A stretch of DNA of 64,000 nt from Psettodes erumei (taxonomy: Eukaryota > Chordata > Actinopteri > Pleuronectiformes > Psettodidae), in contig JAFBJZ010000915.1 in assembly GCA_016785225.1 (NCBI GenBank), positions 434,001 to 498,000 of the forward strand. Direction: 5' to 3'. The first letter of the stretch is position 1. Every line of letters starts with the position of its first letter. The notes under the pieces are model-generated. The model saw only the letters and a list, made by a program, of their open reading frames with translations, made no database searches and was not told the DNA's origin. This document shows positions 36,450 through 46,960 of this stretch, piece after piece. The position numbers and the translations under genes were made by a program.

Positions 36450-36944
36450 AGAGGGCAGCTTGCTGTGTATTTGGTTTATTACGACTAAGAGTGCATCACT
36501 CATGTTAGAGTCAAATCCAGCCAACCACTGGAGCCGACGGGAGTCTGCCTCTAGAAACTCTGCCAAGAATATAACACATTGTCAAGCAAGACTACAAAAA
36601 TGCCACAGGTCCTTGCTATGAAAAACTGTGCTTTATATTTACATATCTGATGGTAAAACAAACCCAGAAAGCAAAGAGGGGTGTAACATGTTCTAAAATC
36701 ACTGTTCTAAAAAAGTACTCATCTCATGGTTTGCATTTAATTCTTCCACTTGTAACAAAGGCCATTACTGTTTTTGACCACATAAATGTAACATTCTGTA
36801 TAGTGTACAAAATGTGCTGGAAAATGGATTTTAATTTACTTAGTAAATTGTGTTTATTTGCCCTTTAATGTGCTAAAAACACAGTCAGTATCATCCAGTT
36901 CCACTTTCTCAAACAAAAAGGGACTATACACCATCTCTGAGGCT

Positions 36945-38511
36945 TTACAAATAGTATTACATTTTATTAATATATTTTCATAAAACAAGTTTAAGACTGT
37001 ATCAAAAACTCAGTAAAAACATTAGATTTTTAACCATTTTTTCTTATGGTGATATCAGATATGAAATGTACATAATTCACATATTGTTGTGGTTTCTTTG
37101 TTTCCCATCATATTGAGATAATGCATTATTTTTTGTGACGGGCAAGTAAACGTTCTTTTGTACCCTCACAAACTATAAAGTATTTTTTTTTAAATGATTG
37201 TGATCATAAATCTAGACATACAATTAAAAAATAAAATTATTTCCCGCTCTGGCCCTCCCTTTCCCGACTAGGTTTACTGATAAAACACTAACATTATGGA
37301 GTCGTTTAATTTCACAGGCACGCAATTATGTACATCCCCTCGTTCCCATGCCTCATCTGGACTGACAACAGGCGGTGCACTAAACTCAACAGTGCAACAC
37401 CTCGAGGCAGAGCAATGATAGTACAGTACTCGGAGCCCACCCACCCCCCACACACCAATAAAACCAACTAAACATAAACAGCGGATCCACCTATGTCACC
37501 AATTCACACCTTGCTGTGGACCGAAGCTTTCCATTGGCCCCTTCGTTATTGTTGTAGCAACCCCCACGAGGCTTGCCATGTGACCACAGACATCACCTTG
37601 GCAACAGCAAAACCAGTCATCTTACAGGCAGGTTCAGTGGCACACATTAAGAAATCAAAAGTCATTATTTGTTCTGTAACACAGGCGTGATCATCAGTGT
37701 AATGTCCTTTGTGAGATAGTACCAGGGGACTCTCAGAGATGTGGCGAGTTCGAGGATACAAAAAGAGTTTTGTTTTTTTTCTCCCTCTCCTTATTGGACT
37801 ACCACTTCCTGCGTTCAATTCAGCGCAACACAAATAGTGCAAGGTTTAACAAGAATTTGCATAAGTGCAAGGTTTGCATGTTATTATCAAGAGGGAGCAA
37901 AGCACAGAAGAGAACAGAGAAAGATCAAAGTCTAAGAAACAAACAGATTTTTGTGTAAATAAAGAGTTTCATGCTTTCAGTTTGGCATTTTGTATTTCAT
38001 TCCCCTCTAGAAATAACAGGTGCAAAATCTTAGTAAACCTAGCCAAAGGACAGATAAGAGTGATATAGAACTCATAAAGATTAACTTTGTGAGGGAGAGC
38101 CTCAAGTCTGTTGTCATGGTGACATCTGTTCAAGGCCCCGTGGGCTTCAGTCTTTCCTGTCTTCATTATTTTCTATACAATAGAAATAGTACATCATTGA
38201 AGATAAAACTGACTCTTCTTGGCAAGAACCGATAAAAGAAGAAGAAAATGCGAGAAATCAAAATCAGATCTGATGGACAAAAAAAAGTGCTGGAAAAGAG
38301 AAACTGTTCCCCATCCATTTGCCCTGTGCCAGTAGTAGAATTGTACTATAGAGTGTCTTATTCATGGTGGTCAAATATATGGGTATGGTTGCCTGCTCCT
38401 CTACAAAGTCTAAGCCATTTCATTGAACACATGTAAAATTACTCCTGTCGCAGTTTCCAACAAGCATCCCTACATTGCACCTGCTTTCCAAACTGAAAGC
38501 TCCAGTGTGTG
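36945..38511 (-). other. dag1: dag1 3' UTR (inferred end)
   Basis: AT-rich sequence downstream of the dag1 stop on the minus strand. TTTATT at 36963-36968 (AATAAA on the minus strand) is a good candidate polyadenylation signal, and another lies at 36853-36858. TGTACATA on the minus strand at 37327-37334 matches the Pumilio consensus. This gives a 3' UTR of about 1.55 kb. Open frames here (such as 37546-37842) show nothing protein-like. Confidence 0.55.
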
Positions 38512-40821
38512 TTAGGGAGGCACGTAGGGGGGTGGTGACCTGTACGAGGTCATGTTCTTGGGGCGAGAGCCTTTGCCCTCTATGGGGACAGTAAATGGTG
38601 GTGGGGGCTGGTAAGGAGGGGCATTAGGATCATCATCTTGATAAACAGAATACTCCTCCAGCAGATCCTGGTTAAGCAAGGTACTGTGGGGGCCAGCCAT
38701 GTTAGGGTACTCTGGAGGGGGAAGTGGGGGCTTTTCCTCTTGAAGGATGAGAGGGATGCTGGAGGACGGAGGTGACTTGGAATCATCCAACTCATCCGCA
38801 AATATTATAGGGACTCCTTTCTTGATGAACGTGGCCTGCTCCTCTATGGTCATCTTCCCTTTGCGCTTCTTGCGATAGCAGACCATAGCAATGATGCCAG
38901 CTATGAGCAGCAGAGCTGCTACCACTACAGCAGGAATAACAGTGTGTAGATAAACATCATCACTGCTCCTACGACCTGTCCCAGGTGAAGGCGTAGCTGT
39001 AGGAAGAACAGGCAAAGGCACCTCTCCTGGGGGGATGAATGTGTAGCTCTGACATTTATTTGTACCACGAATGGAGATGTTAATGGGTTTGAATTCTGGC
39101 TCCATAGCTTTAACGAAGGCTGGTTTAGGTGTCCCATGGGGATCAGAGATCCTGTTGCTGAGAACTGTGATCTGGTCCTTTGGACAAGGACTCTGCTGGA
39201 GACTGTTATTGGTCCATTCAACCACAATGGACCCCTTAGTGATGCTCCTCAGGGTCACTGTGCTGCTGTTGCGATCACTAAGGGCATAGGCCAACTTTTT
39301 GGTTAAAAGAATCCTCTTATGCACATCATTGCTTAAAGTTTTGGGGTCACCATGGAAACGAGCAGCAAAAACAACTGATGGTTTGTCATTAGTAGACCAA
39401 CGGTTAACTTGTACTTCAAAAGCATCCATGATGCTCCTCCCACCCTTATCAGTGGCCAGCATGAAGTACTCATGTTTCCCCTCGTGCTGCTCCTCTGGAA
39501 GGCCGTACAAAAGTTGGATCGTGCTGTTGAACTGGATCCAAGAGGTTTCACTCACTGCTTCTTTGGGGGTCTTCTTCAAAGTCAAACGCAGCTTATCAGT
39601 AGTACCATCCTCCCTGTCGAAGAACGTATCAGGGGGAATCTTAACCTCAAAGTATGTGCCAACCCATGCATTCACCTGATCAATGGGGTTGCGAATCTCT
39701 GGGTTTTTATTCAAGTCTGGAACCATGGAGAGCGTAGTGGTGCGTCTGGGTGGTTTAGCTGTGGTGGACTTGGGTTCCCGAGGAGCTGGAGTGGAAGATT
39801 TGGGTTTCTTGGGTTTCCTTGTGGCAGAGGGCTTGGGTCTTTTGGTGGTGCTTGGTGGTGTCGGCACAGCAGTGGCCTCTACAAATGTAGGCCGGGTCAT
39901 GGTTGGCTGGATAGGGATGGTGCTCGTAGTTCCTAGTACTCTTGTGGGCTGGGGAGGCCCAAAAACAGGTGTGTGGGCTATCTGATCTCTGACCCTCATT
40001 GTGGGTTTTACTGGAAGAGGCAAAGGGCCTCGGACAGGGGGAGCAGAGTTGTCTGTTGCTGGGGCAATAGAGGGTGAAGTTGGCGTGGGAACAACACGTA
40101 TAGGGGGCTCTGGGTGGGTAGTTGGAGGAAGCAGGGAGGGCACCGGAGTAGGAGTATTGTTCAACTGCCTTCTGACCCGTTTCACTCCATGGGGCTTTTT
40201 GTTCACAATGTGCCAGCCAACCACAGGGTACCCCAGCCTGGCTGACATGGTCCCATCCTTTGCTGAGGATTGGACGCTGCTAATGTCAGGGATGCTGCCT
40301 TGATCAAGGGCGCATCCAAGTTTCCATGACAGCAAGGCCCCATTCTCCACCACCTTCTTAGCATTCCCTGGTCCAGCCATGAAAGCAGACATGTCAAATA
40401 AGCGGTTGTTGACAACAGGGACCACCCTCATGTGCTCCAGGGGCACATGTGAGAACATCCTCATAATGCCCAGCAGGTTGGCCCTCTGTTCAGCAACCAT
40501 CTTGGTCAAGTCAGCATCCAAGATGACAGTCAGGACGGTGACAGGTTCCTCAGAGCCACAGGTGAAAGGCTGCAGGCCACTGATATCGGATTGTAGAGTG
40601 AGCAGGGCTGGCTCAGTGTCTGCTCTTTCTTCTGGGTACACTTCAATAGAAAAGACTGTAGCTGGGAACACTTGGCTGCCTGTCTTCTCAGTTATCTTCT
40701 CTCCAGACACCAAAATATGATACACACCCTTATCCTGCTCTAGAGCCAAACCTCTCAGAACGCAACTTTCTTTGTCCCAATATAACCAGGAGGGTAAAGT
40801 CTCCTTTCCCATCTCAGTGAC
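38512..40821 (-). CDS. dag1: dag1 large coding exon
   Basis: It begins after ctcctgcag on the minus strand with VTEMGKETLPSWLYWD and runs 769 codons to TAA at 38514-38512. It holds most of alpha-dystroglycan and all of beta. Strongly conserved blocks include EPVTVLTVILDADLTKM, VVNNRLFDMSAFMAGPGNA, the motif YFEVKIPPDTF, GSIVVEWTNNSL, IKKGVPIIFADELDDSK and APPYQPPPPFT. The ATG at 40842 belongs to the intron. Plus-strand open frames over this exon (39409-39936, 40379-40720 and others) are antisense shadows. Confidence 0.98.
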   Translation of the reverse strand, partial: VTEMGKETLPSWLYWDKESCVLRGLALEQDKGVYHILVSGEKITEKTGSQVFPATVFSIEVYPEERADTEPALLTLQSDISGLQPFTCGSEEPVTVLTVILDADLTKMVAEQRANLLGIMRMFSHVPLEHMRVVPVVNNRLFDMSAFMAGPGNAKKVVENGALLSWKLGCALDQGSIPDISSVQSSAKDGTMSARLGYPVVGWHIVNKKPHGVKRVRRQLNNTPTPVPSLLPPTTHPEPPIRVVPTPTSPSIAPATDNSAPPVRGPLPLPVKPTMRVRDQIAHTPVFGPPQPTRVLGTTSTIPIQPTMTRPTFVEATAVPTPPSTTKRPKPSATRKPKKPKSSTPAPREPKSTTAKPPRRTTTLSMVPDLNKNPEIRNPIDQVNAWVGTYFEVKIPPDTFFDREDGTTDKLRLTLKKTPKEAVSETSWIQFNSTIQLLYGLPEEQHEGKHEYFMLATDKGGRSIMDAFEVQVNRWSTNDKPSVVFAARFHGDPKTLSNDVHKRILLTKKLAYALSDRNSSTVTLRSITKGSIVVEWTNNSLQQSPCPKDQITVLSNRISDPHGTPKPAFVKAMEPEFKPINISIRGTNKCQSYTFIPPGEVPLPVLPTATPSPGTGRRSSDDVYLHTVIPAVVVAALLLIAGIIAMVCYRKKRKGKMTIEEQATFIKKGVPIIFADELDDSKSPPSSSIPLILQEEKPPLPPPEYPNMAGPHSTLLNQDLLEEYSVYQDDDPNAPPYQPPPPFTVPIEGKGSRPKNMTSYRSPPPYVPP

Positions 40822-42288
40822 CTGCAGGAGGAAAAAAGACATACCACTATTACTGTTTCATAGTGTAGCAACACTTAAAGGAATGGCAAAACCTGTAAAA
40901 GTGTTGATCAAATCAAAAATAATTACAAATGACCAAAACAATTTACCTGGACCCAAGTGATGACTGAAAACTACTTACTCAGACTGACTACCAGTTTAAA
41001 TTTTATGATATAAGACATAGAAAATCAAGTAAACCTTTGAAGTAGAATCTGAGAGATGTTTTGGTTCATTTGATAAATTACTAAAATAGATTCTCTATTT
41101 ACTTTTTCATATTTGATATATTAGAGTTTCATATCGACCGATTGCCAGTGAAATGGGAACTAGAAAAACACATAAATGAATGCAAAACATTCAAACGTGT
41201 AAAGTGAAAGCAGAACTGTTTCACCATCTCCCATACCGCAATCCCCTTTCAGTTCCTTTGAGTTTATCAAATCTTGCCAAATGTGAACAGGAAGCTGAGT
41301 GAGCTCCTATTCAAAATGACAACTATGTGAGTCATCACTCTTCATTTTCAGTTATTACTGTATGATGGGATATCATTCGGCAACACCACATGGGCCAGTA
41401 ATAATTTGATCTCATTCATAAGTCTGACTGGAACAAATTGCACCACAGTCAGCTTCAATCAGCAGTGATCCAGTGATCAAAACTGACAAAAGGAATAAAT
41501 ACTACATATTAAGGCTGTCTTTTTTTTTGACAAAAAAAAAAAATCATGTTCAAATGACACAATTTGTCTGAATGAATTTGAGTGTGCACACCCCCTTCCT
41601 GTGTATCACTCTTGCCGGTCACGGCATTTTTACGAGCTTCCGACAAGAGGCCTGCTGAAGTCGAGTGTGCCGACTGATATACAAGGTCGTTCACATCACA
41701 ATGCTCCGCTCATCTGTGATGCCTCGCCTGGGTAGCAAGTTAGCAGGTGGGTCTGCAGGTTTGTTCTTGTTGGTGTATTGTAAGACAGCTGCTTTTTAAT
41801 ACATCCACAGTAATGTTAAATCAAACACATGAATAAGGAATTTAATACAAGATGCCAATTAGTTCCCCATTTCCCAAGGAAAATCAACCTCAGATTCATC
41901 TCAACACTGAATTTCTCTTATGTTAAATCTTCAGTGTACTCACATGGACATTACAGCTTGCATTGGCAGGTCCTGGTGGAACCTTCAACTGGAACACCTG
42001 GCCCACTATTGCAGAGGAATCAGGTATGCCAGTGTGCACTCCCCCATTCTTTGTGGAGGAATCTGGGATAGCTGTCGGTGGCCCTTCGCCAACTGAAGAT
42101 GCAGCAGCCTGGAGCTCAGAGAGCACAGAGGACTGCATGGAAGCCTCGAGTTCCACAGATATCATCTCCACCAGTGTCTCTTGCTGTTCTGGCACAGTGC
42201 CCTGGGCCATGGTCAACAGAAGCCCCATTACCAGAGGGATAGTCCTGCATGAAGGAAGCCTGCTCCTCCCAGCATCCCCACAGGTCAT
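38512..42288 (-). CDS. dag1: Dystroglycan (spliced, two coding exons)
   Basis: Dystroglycan is the cell-surface receptor that links laminin, agrin and neurexin outside to dystrophin or utrophin inside. It is cut into a secreted alpha and a membrane beta chain. Exons 42288-41944 (115 codons) and 40821-38512 join in phase 0 to give 884 residues, against 895 in human. From the N terminus the features are: a signal peptide (about 1-30); the alpha N-terminal domain with a furin-type site RVRR at 330-333; a Pro/Thr mucin region (about 336-480) keeping TPTPV, near the start of the O-mannosyl/matriglycan region; a cadherin-like and SEA-like part (about 490-705); a membrane helix at about 742-762 (IPAVVVAALLLIAGIIAMVC) followed by RKKRKGK; and the tail ending RSPPPYVPP, the PPxY motif that dystrophin binds. 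It is a complete, unbroken coding sequence. Start choice is discussed under the first coding exon. Confidence 0.97.
40822..41943 (-). other. dag1: dag1 intron between the two coding exons
   Basis: A 1.1 kb phase 0 intron. On the minus strand the donor is cat|gtgagt at 41943 and the acceptor ends ctcctgcag at 40822. It has A/T runs near 41519-41544 that could fold on themselves, and nothing coding. Confidence 0.85.
41944..42288 (-). CDS. dag1: dag1 first coding exon (signal peptide and start of alpha chain)
   Basis: It codes a signal peptide with hydrophobic core IPLVMGLLLTMAQG, then LEASMQSSVLSELQAA (human has LEASMHSVLSDLHEA) and GIPDSSAIVGQVFQL (human GIPDGTAVVGRSF). It ends in SCNVH at a gtgagt donor. 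I chose the ATG at 42288 because it gives a leader of about 30 residues, like human, and has G at -3. In-frame ATGs at 42309 and 42366 would add 7 or 26 residues; the 42366 codon has T at -3 and a poor context. IPDSS occurs twice, 18 residues apart, which looks like a small local duplication absent from the human protein. The exon probably starts at 42510. Confidence 0.9.
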
Positions 42289-42408
42289 CGCTCTCCTTTT
42301 GTAGTGCATAGCAATAGGCCTTTGGGCTGCCCAACAGATGTCTATGAACAACTGAGCAGGCCACATGCACTGAAGTCAGTCTGATGATATGCTTGTGGGT
42401 CAGATTCC

Positions 42409-42510
42409 CTAGTTGTTGGCTATGCTCACAAATGCAGCGGTTTCTCTTTGTTGTCCTGTGTGAGCCATGAAGTGATCTCTGGCAGCCTGTTAGACAGCCA
42501 TGTCAGCCAC
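42409..42510 (-). promoter_or_regulatory. dag1: dag1 5' UTR with two upstream ORFs
   Basis: On the minus strand a pyrimidine-rich tract ending ttcttacctag gives a likely acceptor, so the exon starts at 42510. Before the main ATG lie a three-codon uORF (42501-42490, M-A-V-stop) and a 19-codon uORF (42468-42409). Both end before the chosen start. They could lower or condition translation. The splice site is inferred, not proven. Confidence 0.5.
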
Positions 42511-45500
42511 CTAGGTAAGAAATAAACATAAAAAGAAACAAACATGAGTGTGTCAAAAGAAATAAAAAAACAGGAGTGCAAACATACAATTCTACTTATG
42601 CAGTAAAGTTTCAATCTACACTCAAATCTTAACAGATCTTTAATCACCACAATACTACCAACAATGCACATTGTGTATTTAACACTCTGTTTTGAAAGCA
42701 AATAGGACCTGTCAGTGTTGACACAATTGGACAGTAATGTGTAAGTTATCTCAACTTGATATATTAATATCTGAAATTTTAATTTACTGCTCACTACAGC
42801 ATAAACTCCTGAGTTATGTAGGGAATAATGAATGAGTTGACAACAGAAGGACTGCAGTATTTGTCATCCCACTACAACCACCCTCCAGAAAGCATGTATT
42901 TTTTAATTTTATGCAATATTACTTTTAATCAAAAGCCAAAAAAATTAAAAATCAAATCAAAAGTGACTGGGATTTTCTATTCAGATTATAGATTTTAAAT
43001 TTCAAGTGTTAAAAAATAAAAATCACAATCTCCCAATCTTAACTTCTCTGTCATTGCATTCTGAGTAATAGCAGTTCTTGTGAGATGTAAGAGTGTCAAA
43101 GGTTGTTTGTCTTGGTTGTAAGTTTTAATTAGGCACCCTGAGGGTTGGAATTAGAGTCTCCATTGTGCTGACCCAGCCAACCCCAATCCTGTAGCACTCA
43201 CAAAACAGGCAGAGGAGGGTCAGCCAATTGCCTGGAATCCTAATGCCGGACTGGCACAAAACTGAGATGTCAACTTATTCACTCCAAAATATTGCCAGAA
43301 GGAGACTTCTTACAGAGGGTCCTAATACAATACATTTCATTAACTTCATTTTCATTATTAAGGATGTGATGCACAATTCACAAAATAAACATGTATTTGT
43401 ATGATGACTTGACAAATATTCAATGTTTAGTAACTTCATTCTTATTTTATCAAAGCTATTTAAAAACAATACACATAATACTTTCCTGTGGATTGTATAG
43501 TTTAAATTATGGCTGACCTTTTCTGACAAACCAACATTTCAGCCTTCTCTTAAATCTGCCAAAAATCTTACAACTAACAGCTACTTTTTCAACTTTGGTT
43601 TCTATGGATTTGAACATAGTCGGTCTCTTTTTATACAAAAACTGCCTGTAGCATTCAGATGTGATCATATAATTGCCAGTATCTCTACAGCAGCGTGCAG
43701 CTCAGTGTTATAGCTCACTGCTATTGTCAGAGGCCAATACAAAGCTTTTGCATTTAAAAATGTATGATTCATCACTGGTGAAAACATATATACTAAGGCA
43801 GCAGCAGATTTGTATTTGTTTGCTGAGAAAATCTATTGTGTCAGTAGATCATCAACTGTTAGTGGCTACTTAAAACATGTAGGCTAATGTATGCAAGACA
43901 CAACAACTCAAACCTGTGCTGTGTAATCTCTGCATTCAATTTTAGTGGAAATCTACAAGATTGATATCTACTGTTATGACTAGACTGCCAGCTGGGAAAA
44001 CTAAGATATATTAAAAAGAAAAGTCCCTTTGAATAACAGTGAAAAGGCAGTGACACACTAGTTATGGAGAGTCTGAGTCATGTCTCACCTTAACCATTAA
44101 CCAGGTTGAGATATGCACCTTATCTGGGATCTGAGGCACTTCAGTGGGATTTATACCCCATGACCCTCTCCCCCTGTGCAGCATTCTTTAGACTCTGAAG
44201 CTCCTAGACATAAAAGTCCACTGATCAGTCTCTTCAAGACAGAGGCACAGAAAACCCTTAAAAAGCTGAATCTTCAGTGACCAACAATATGCCAACTGAT
44301 TGTAAAGCTTGGAACATATTTGTGTTTATATGTAAAACACTAACATTAACATGGAAATAGACTTTGCTCATAAGCTGAATTTAATTAAGATTTGAGCACT
44401 ACACCTCACCTCAGGCTATTGCCACACACACGAGGGAAAAAAACAACAAAAAAACCCAACCCAAACATCTGAGCATCAAAGTAAGCTCTTCACAATGTGG
44501 CCTAGATTTTATCACCTTGTAATTTCACAGTGTGCGAGTAATTCAGAATCCAATTCAAGCAACATCTCCCGAAGAAATATGAAACATTTTAACATACTGA
44601 TTAGCAGTGCGTCTACACATTTAAATGAGCAACTAAACAATATTAAAATGAAACATGCGTAATAGGATGCATTTGAGATTAGTAAACCTTAACAATAACA
44701 CAGATGTGTCAATTGAGGCAAAAAGCAGACAATGACTAATGGCTTAACAAGGGTACTGATGAACCCACGCTGCCTGTAGTTGAGGCTTGACTAAGGCCTT
44801 GGGTAAAACTTGAGTGTACTTCACAGTCACTCTTCCCATTACATGGTCTACCAACAGAAACCACATTCAAAGGCTATCTTTTGAAAAACATGCCTTAATG
44901 ACATTTCACATTTCTCATAGAAGGGATAATTGTGTCCCATTGTTACCATCACAATATTGTTACAACATACAACATACAACGTTATATGGCCCTCTTGCTA
45001 AAATATAAGAAATATAGTAGCAAAAGCCCCAGTGCTATGACAAGGCTTACATAAAAAGGCTCTTTCTCATATATATATGGGAGAGCTTTGTATAATACAG
45101 GTTCTCCATTTTCCAACTCTGCTTACACAAAACACTACCTCACTGTTTGTGTGACCTTTTTTATACATGGTAAACTTTACACTGATAGAGGCTCGAGTGT
45201 GGGTGATTTCTCCCCATTTCACACTGAGGTCTGCACTACTAGTTGGACCAAAAGGTTCACATCCACGTTATCCACATTGCCTGCAGTTCAACAGTAGTTA
45301 AAACTTGAAAACCATCAAAAATAATTAGGTCTTGGATGCACAGTGGCACTCACAGCCAACTGAATTGACGTACCACATCTAGCAGCCTCCAGATAGGGCA
45401 TGAGCGGAATAACAAACATATTCACAAGACAAGCTTGCCTTGCAATTGGATGTTTCCCTTGTGTTACCCCCTACACTGTTCAAAAAGTGATGCAATATGT

Positions 45501-46422
45501 GGAGAGAAAACACATAATAGACCTTGGCTGAATGAAACTCTAACCTGGCTTGACGTCCTGAGAGCAAACTCTTTTAACGCTGCAGGAAAACTACCTGTCA
45601 AAACCCAGTGTAGAAGTCAACGAAACCATCAGCTGTGCGGTGCATAAAAATACACCATGTATTTCTATGAATTCGGAATATAAGGCAAGACAAAAGTTTC
45701 AAGCGTAAACAATAGAAGCTCAGAATCTCTGCTGTGTAAAGCTTTCCAACAAGTGACAATTCTATCAGTAAATGACTTACTATTGTGATTTGGATCTTCT
45801 TAATACGTGTAATGTAACTGACAGTGATGACTGCGGTATTACACGTGCTCCAGCTTGTTATAAGATCAGGTTAAAAGGAAATCTACTGGAACTGCCGCAA
45901 CTTTACAACACGTTGGGAAATCCAAGCTGATTATTACGTTACGCTAAAGCAGCCCTTCCCAACGTAACATCAGTCACATAAGAACCTTGCGGTTGATAAC
46001 AGATGTCGTTTTGGACGTGTAAGTCAGCAAAACACATAGACTGCTTTGACAGCTGACTGTTTCTTTACGGAAATTGTGTCCCAGTAGCTAGTCTTCAAGC
46101 TAGTTAGTCTTACAGCTAGCGTCTGCTAACTTAAAAAAATAACGCTAGCTGCCGGGCCCTTTTCAGATGCCCCCGTTTCTACTGGACTCGGTAGACGAGG
46201 CCTATGTAAATGATAAAGCCACCTACGACGTTCAACCTCGATAAATCATTTAGCAGCCCAGACTAGTTGGGCTATAACTTTATTTGGTATATTATTACTT
46301 AAAACTGCGAAAAAATTAAAAACGGCAACTGCAGTGACTGGCTGCGTTGAGCATTATCCTACATCCGTCCATCGCTAGCGCAGAGATGCACCTGTTTCAT
46401 TCTAGGCGGAAACAAGCAGCGA

Positions 46423-46457
<35 letters not shown>

Positions 46458-46716
46458 GGAACCCACCGCACAATCGCTCAGCTCTCTCAAATATCCTGCA
46501 GCTAAAGTTAGCTCAGTCGGGCTGCACTACTGATACTGTTAGTAAAGAGCTTGCTTCGGAGCTATAGCGTTTAGGCGAACCAGCTCCCTCATTTACGAAC
46601 GTGGAACAGCAGTCGAGTAAGAGCGAACGAACTGAGCCGCGATAGCCACCGACAACCGGGGCTAACTTACAAGCTAACGTCAAGTGAGTGTGCTGATGAC
46701 AAATGTAGCAGGTTAC
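42511..46716 (-). other. dag1: dag1 first intron (inferred)
   Basis: About 4.2 kb from the donor at 46716 to the acceptor at 42511. It is AT-rich with no protein-like frame. The promoter-near end holds a (CTG)11 tract. An (AT)n stretch lies near 45069-45079. Confidence 0.5.
46424..46456. repeat. (CTG)11 triplet repeat, (CAG)11 on the dag1 sense strand
   Basis: Eleven uninterrupted CTG units on the plus strand, preceded by ga and followed by gggg. It lies about 260 bp inside the inferred first intron of dag1, close to the promoter region. Confidence 0.97.
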
Positions 46717-46960
46717 CTGTCCTGTCAGCGGACAGGAGCCAGTACAGAATCTCTAAATGAGCCGAGTTGGCAGCGGTGACAAGGGTGGCATTTCTTAGTG
46801 ATGCTGGTGCTAAAGCAGCGACGGAACCCACATATCAAACTGACCTTGTTAACGAGCTAACGTTAGCTAACTTGCGCCGTAATGTCTTCTCTTCTAACCG
46901 GAGAGCGCCGCGGGGACTTCCAAAACGCCATTAAACATGCGCTTTCCCCCTCCACTCCAC
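46717..46960 (-). other. dag1: dag1 non-coding first exon (inferred, 5' end approximate)
   Basis: On the minus strand gacag|gtaacc at 46717/46716 is a plausible donor just below a CpG-rich stretch. No long open frame starts here, as expected for a 5' UTR exon. The transcription start is not visible; I place it loosely between 46,900 and 47,060. Confidence 0.4.

Larger units (their letters stand above)
27951..36944. other. Intergenic region between the 3' ends of grm7 and dag1
   Basis: About 9 kb between two converging genes. I see no supported exon or RNA gene. Contents are mixed TG/AG and CT-rich simple sequence (28527-28545 and 30236-30277), a (TC)n tract at 36421-36449, short runs of A and C, and candidate non-coding conserved blocks at 28090-28360, 29380-29640 and 30530-30690. 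Confidence 0.6.

Noticed and set aside
39409..39936. Long + frames across dag1 (also 39299-39679 and 40379-40720)
   Set aside because: They lie antisense to a clear dystroglycan exon and only mirror its codon structure.
40822..40842. ATG at 40842 as the dystroglycan start
   Set aside because: The seven codons cover the 3' splice site. The upstream exon supplies a signal peptide and conserved N-terminal residues in phase.
41519..41544. T-run and A-run as a bacterial-type terminator hairpin
   Set aside because: It lies in a vertebrate intron. The runs are simple low-complexity DNA.
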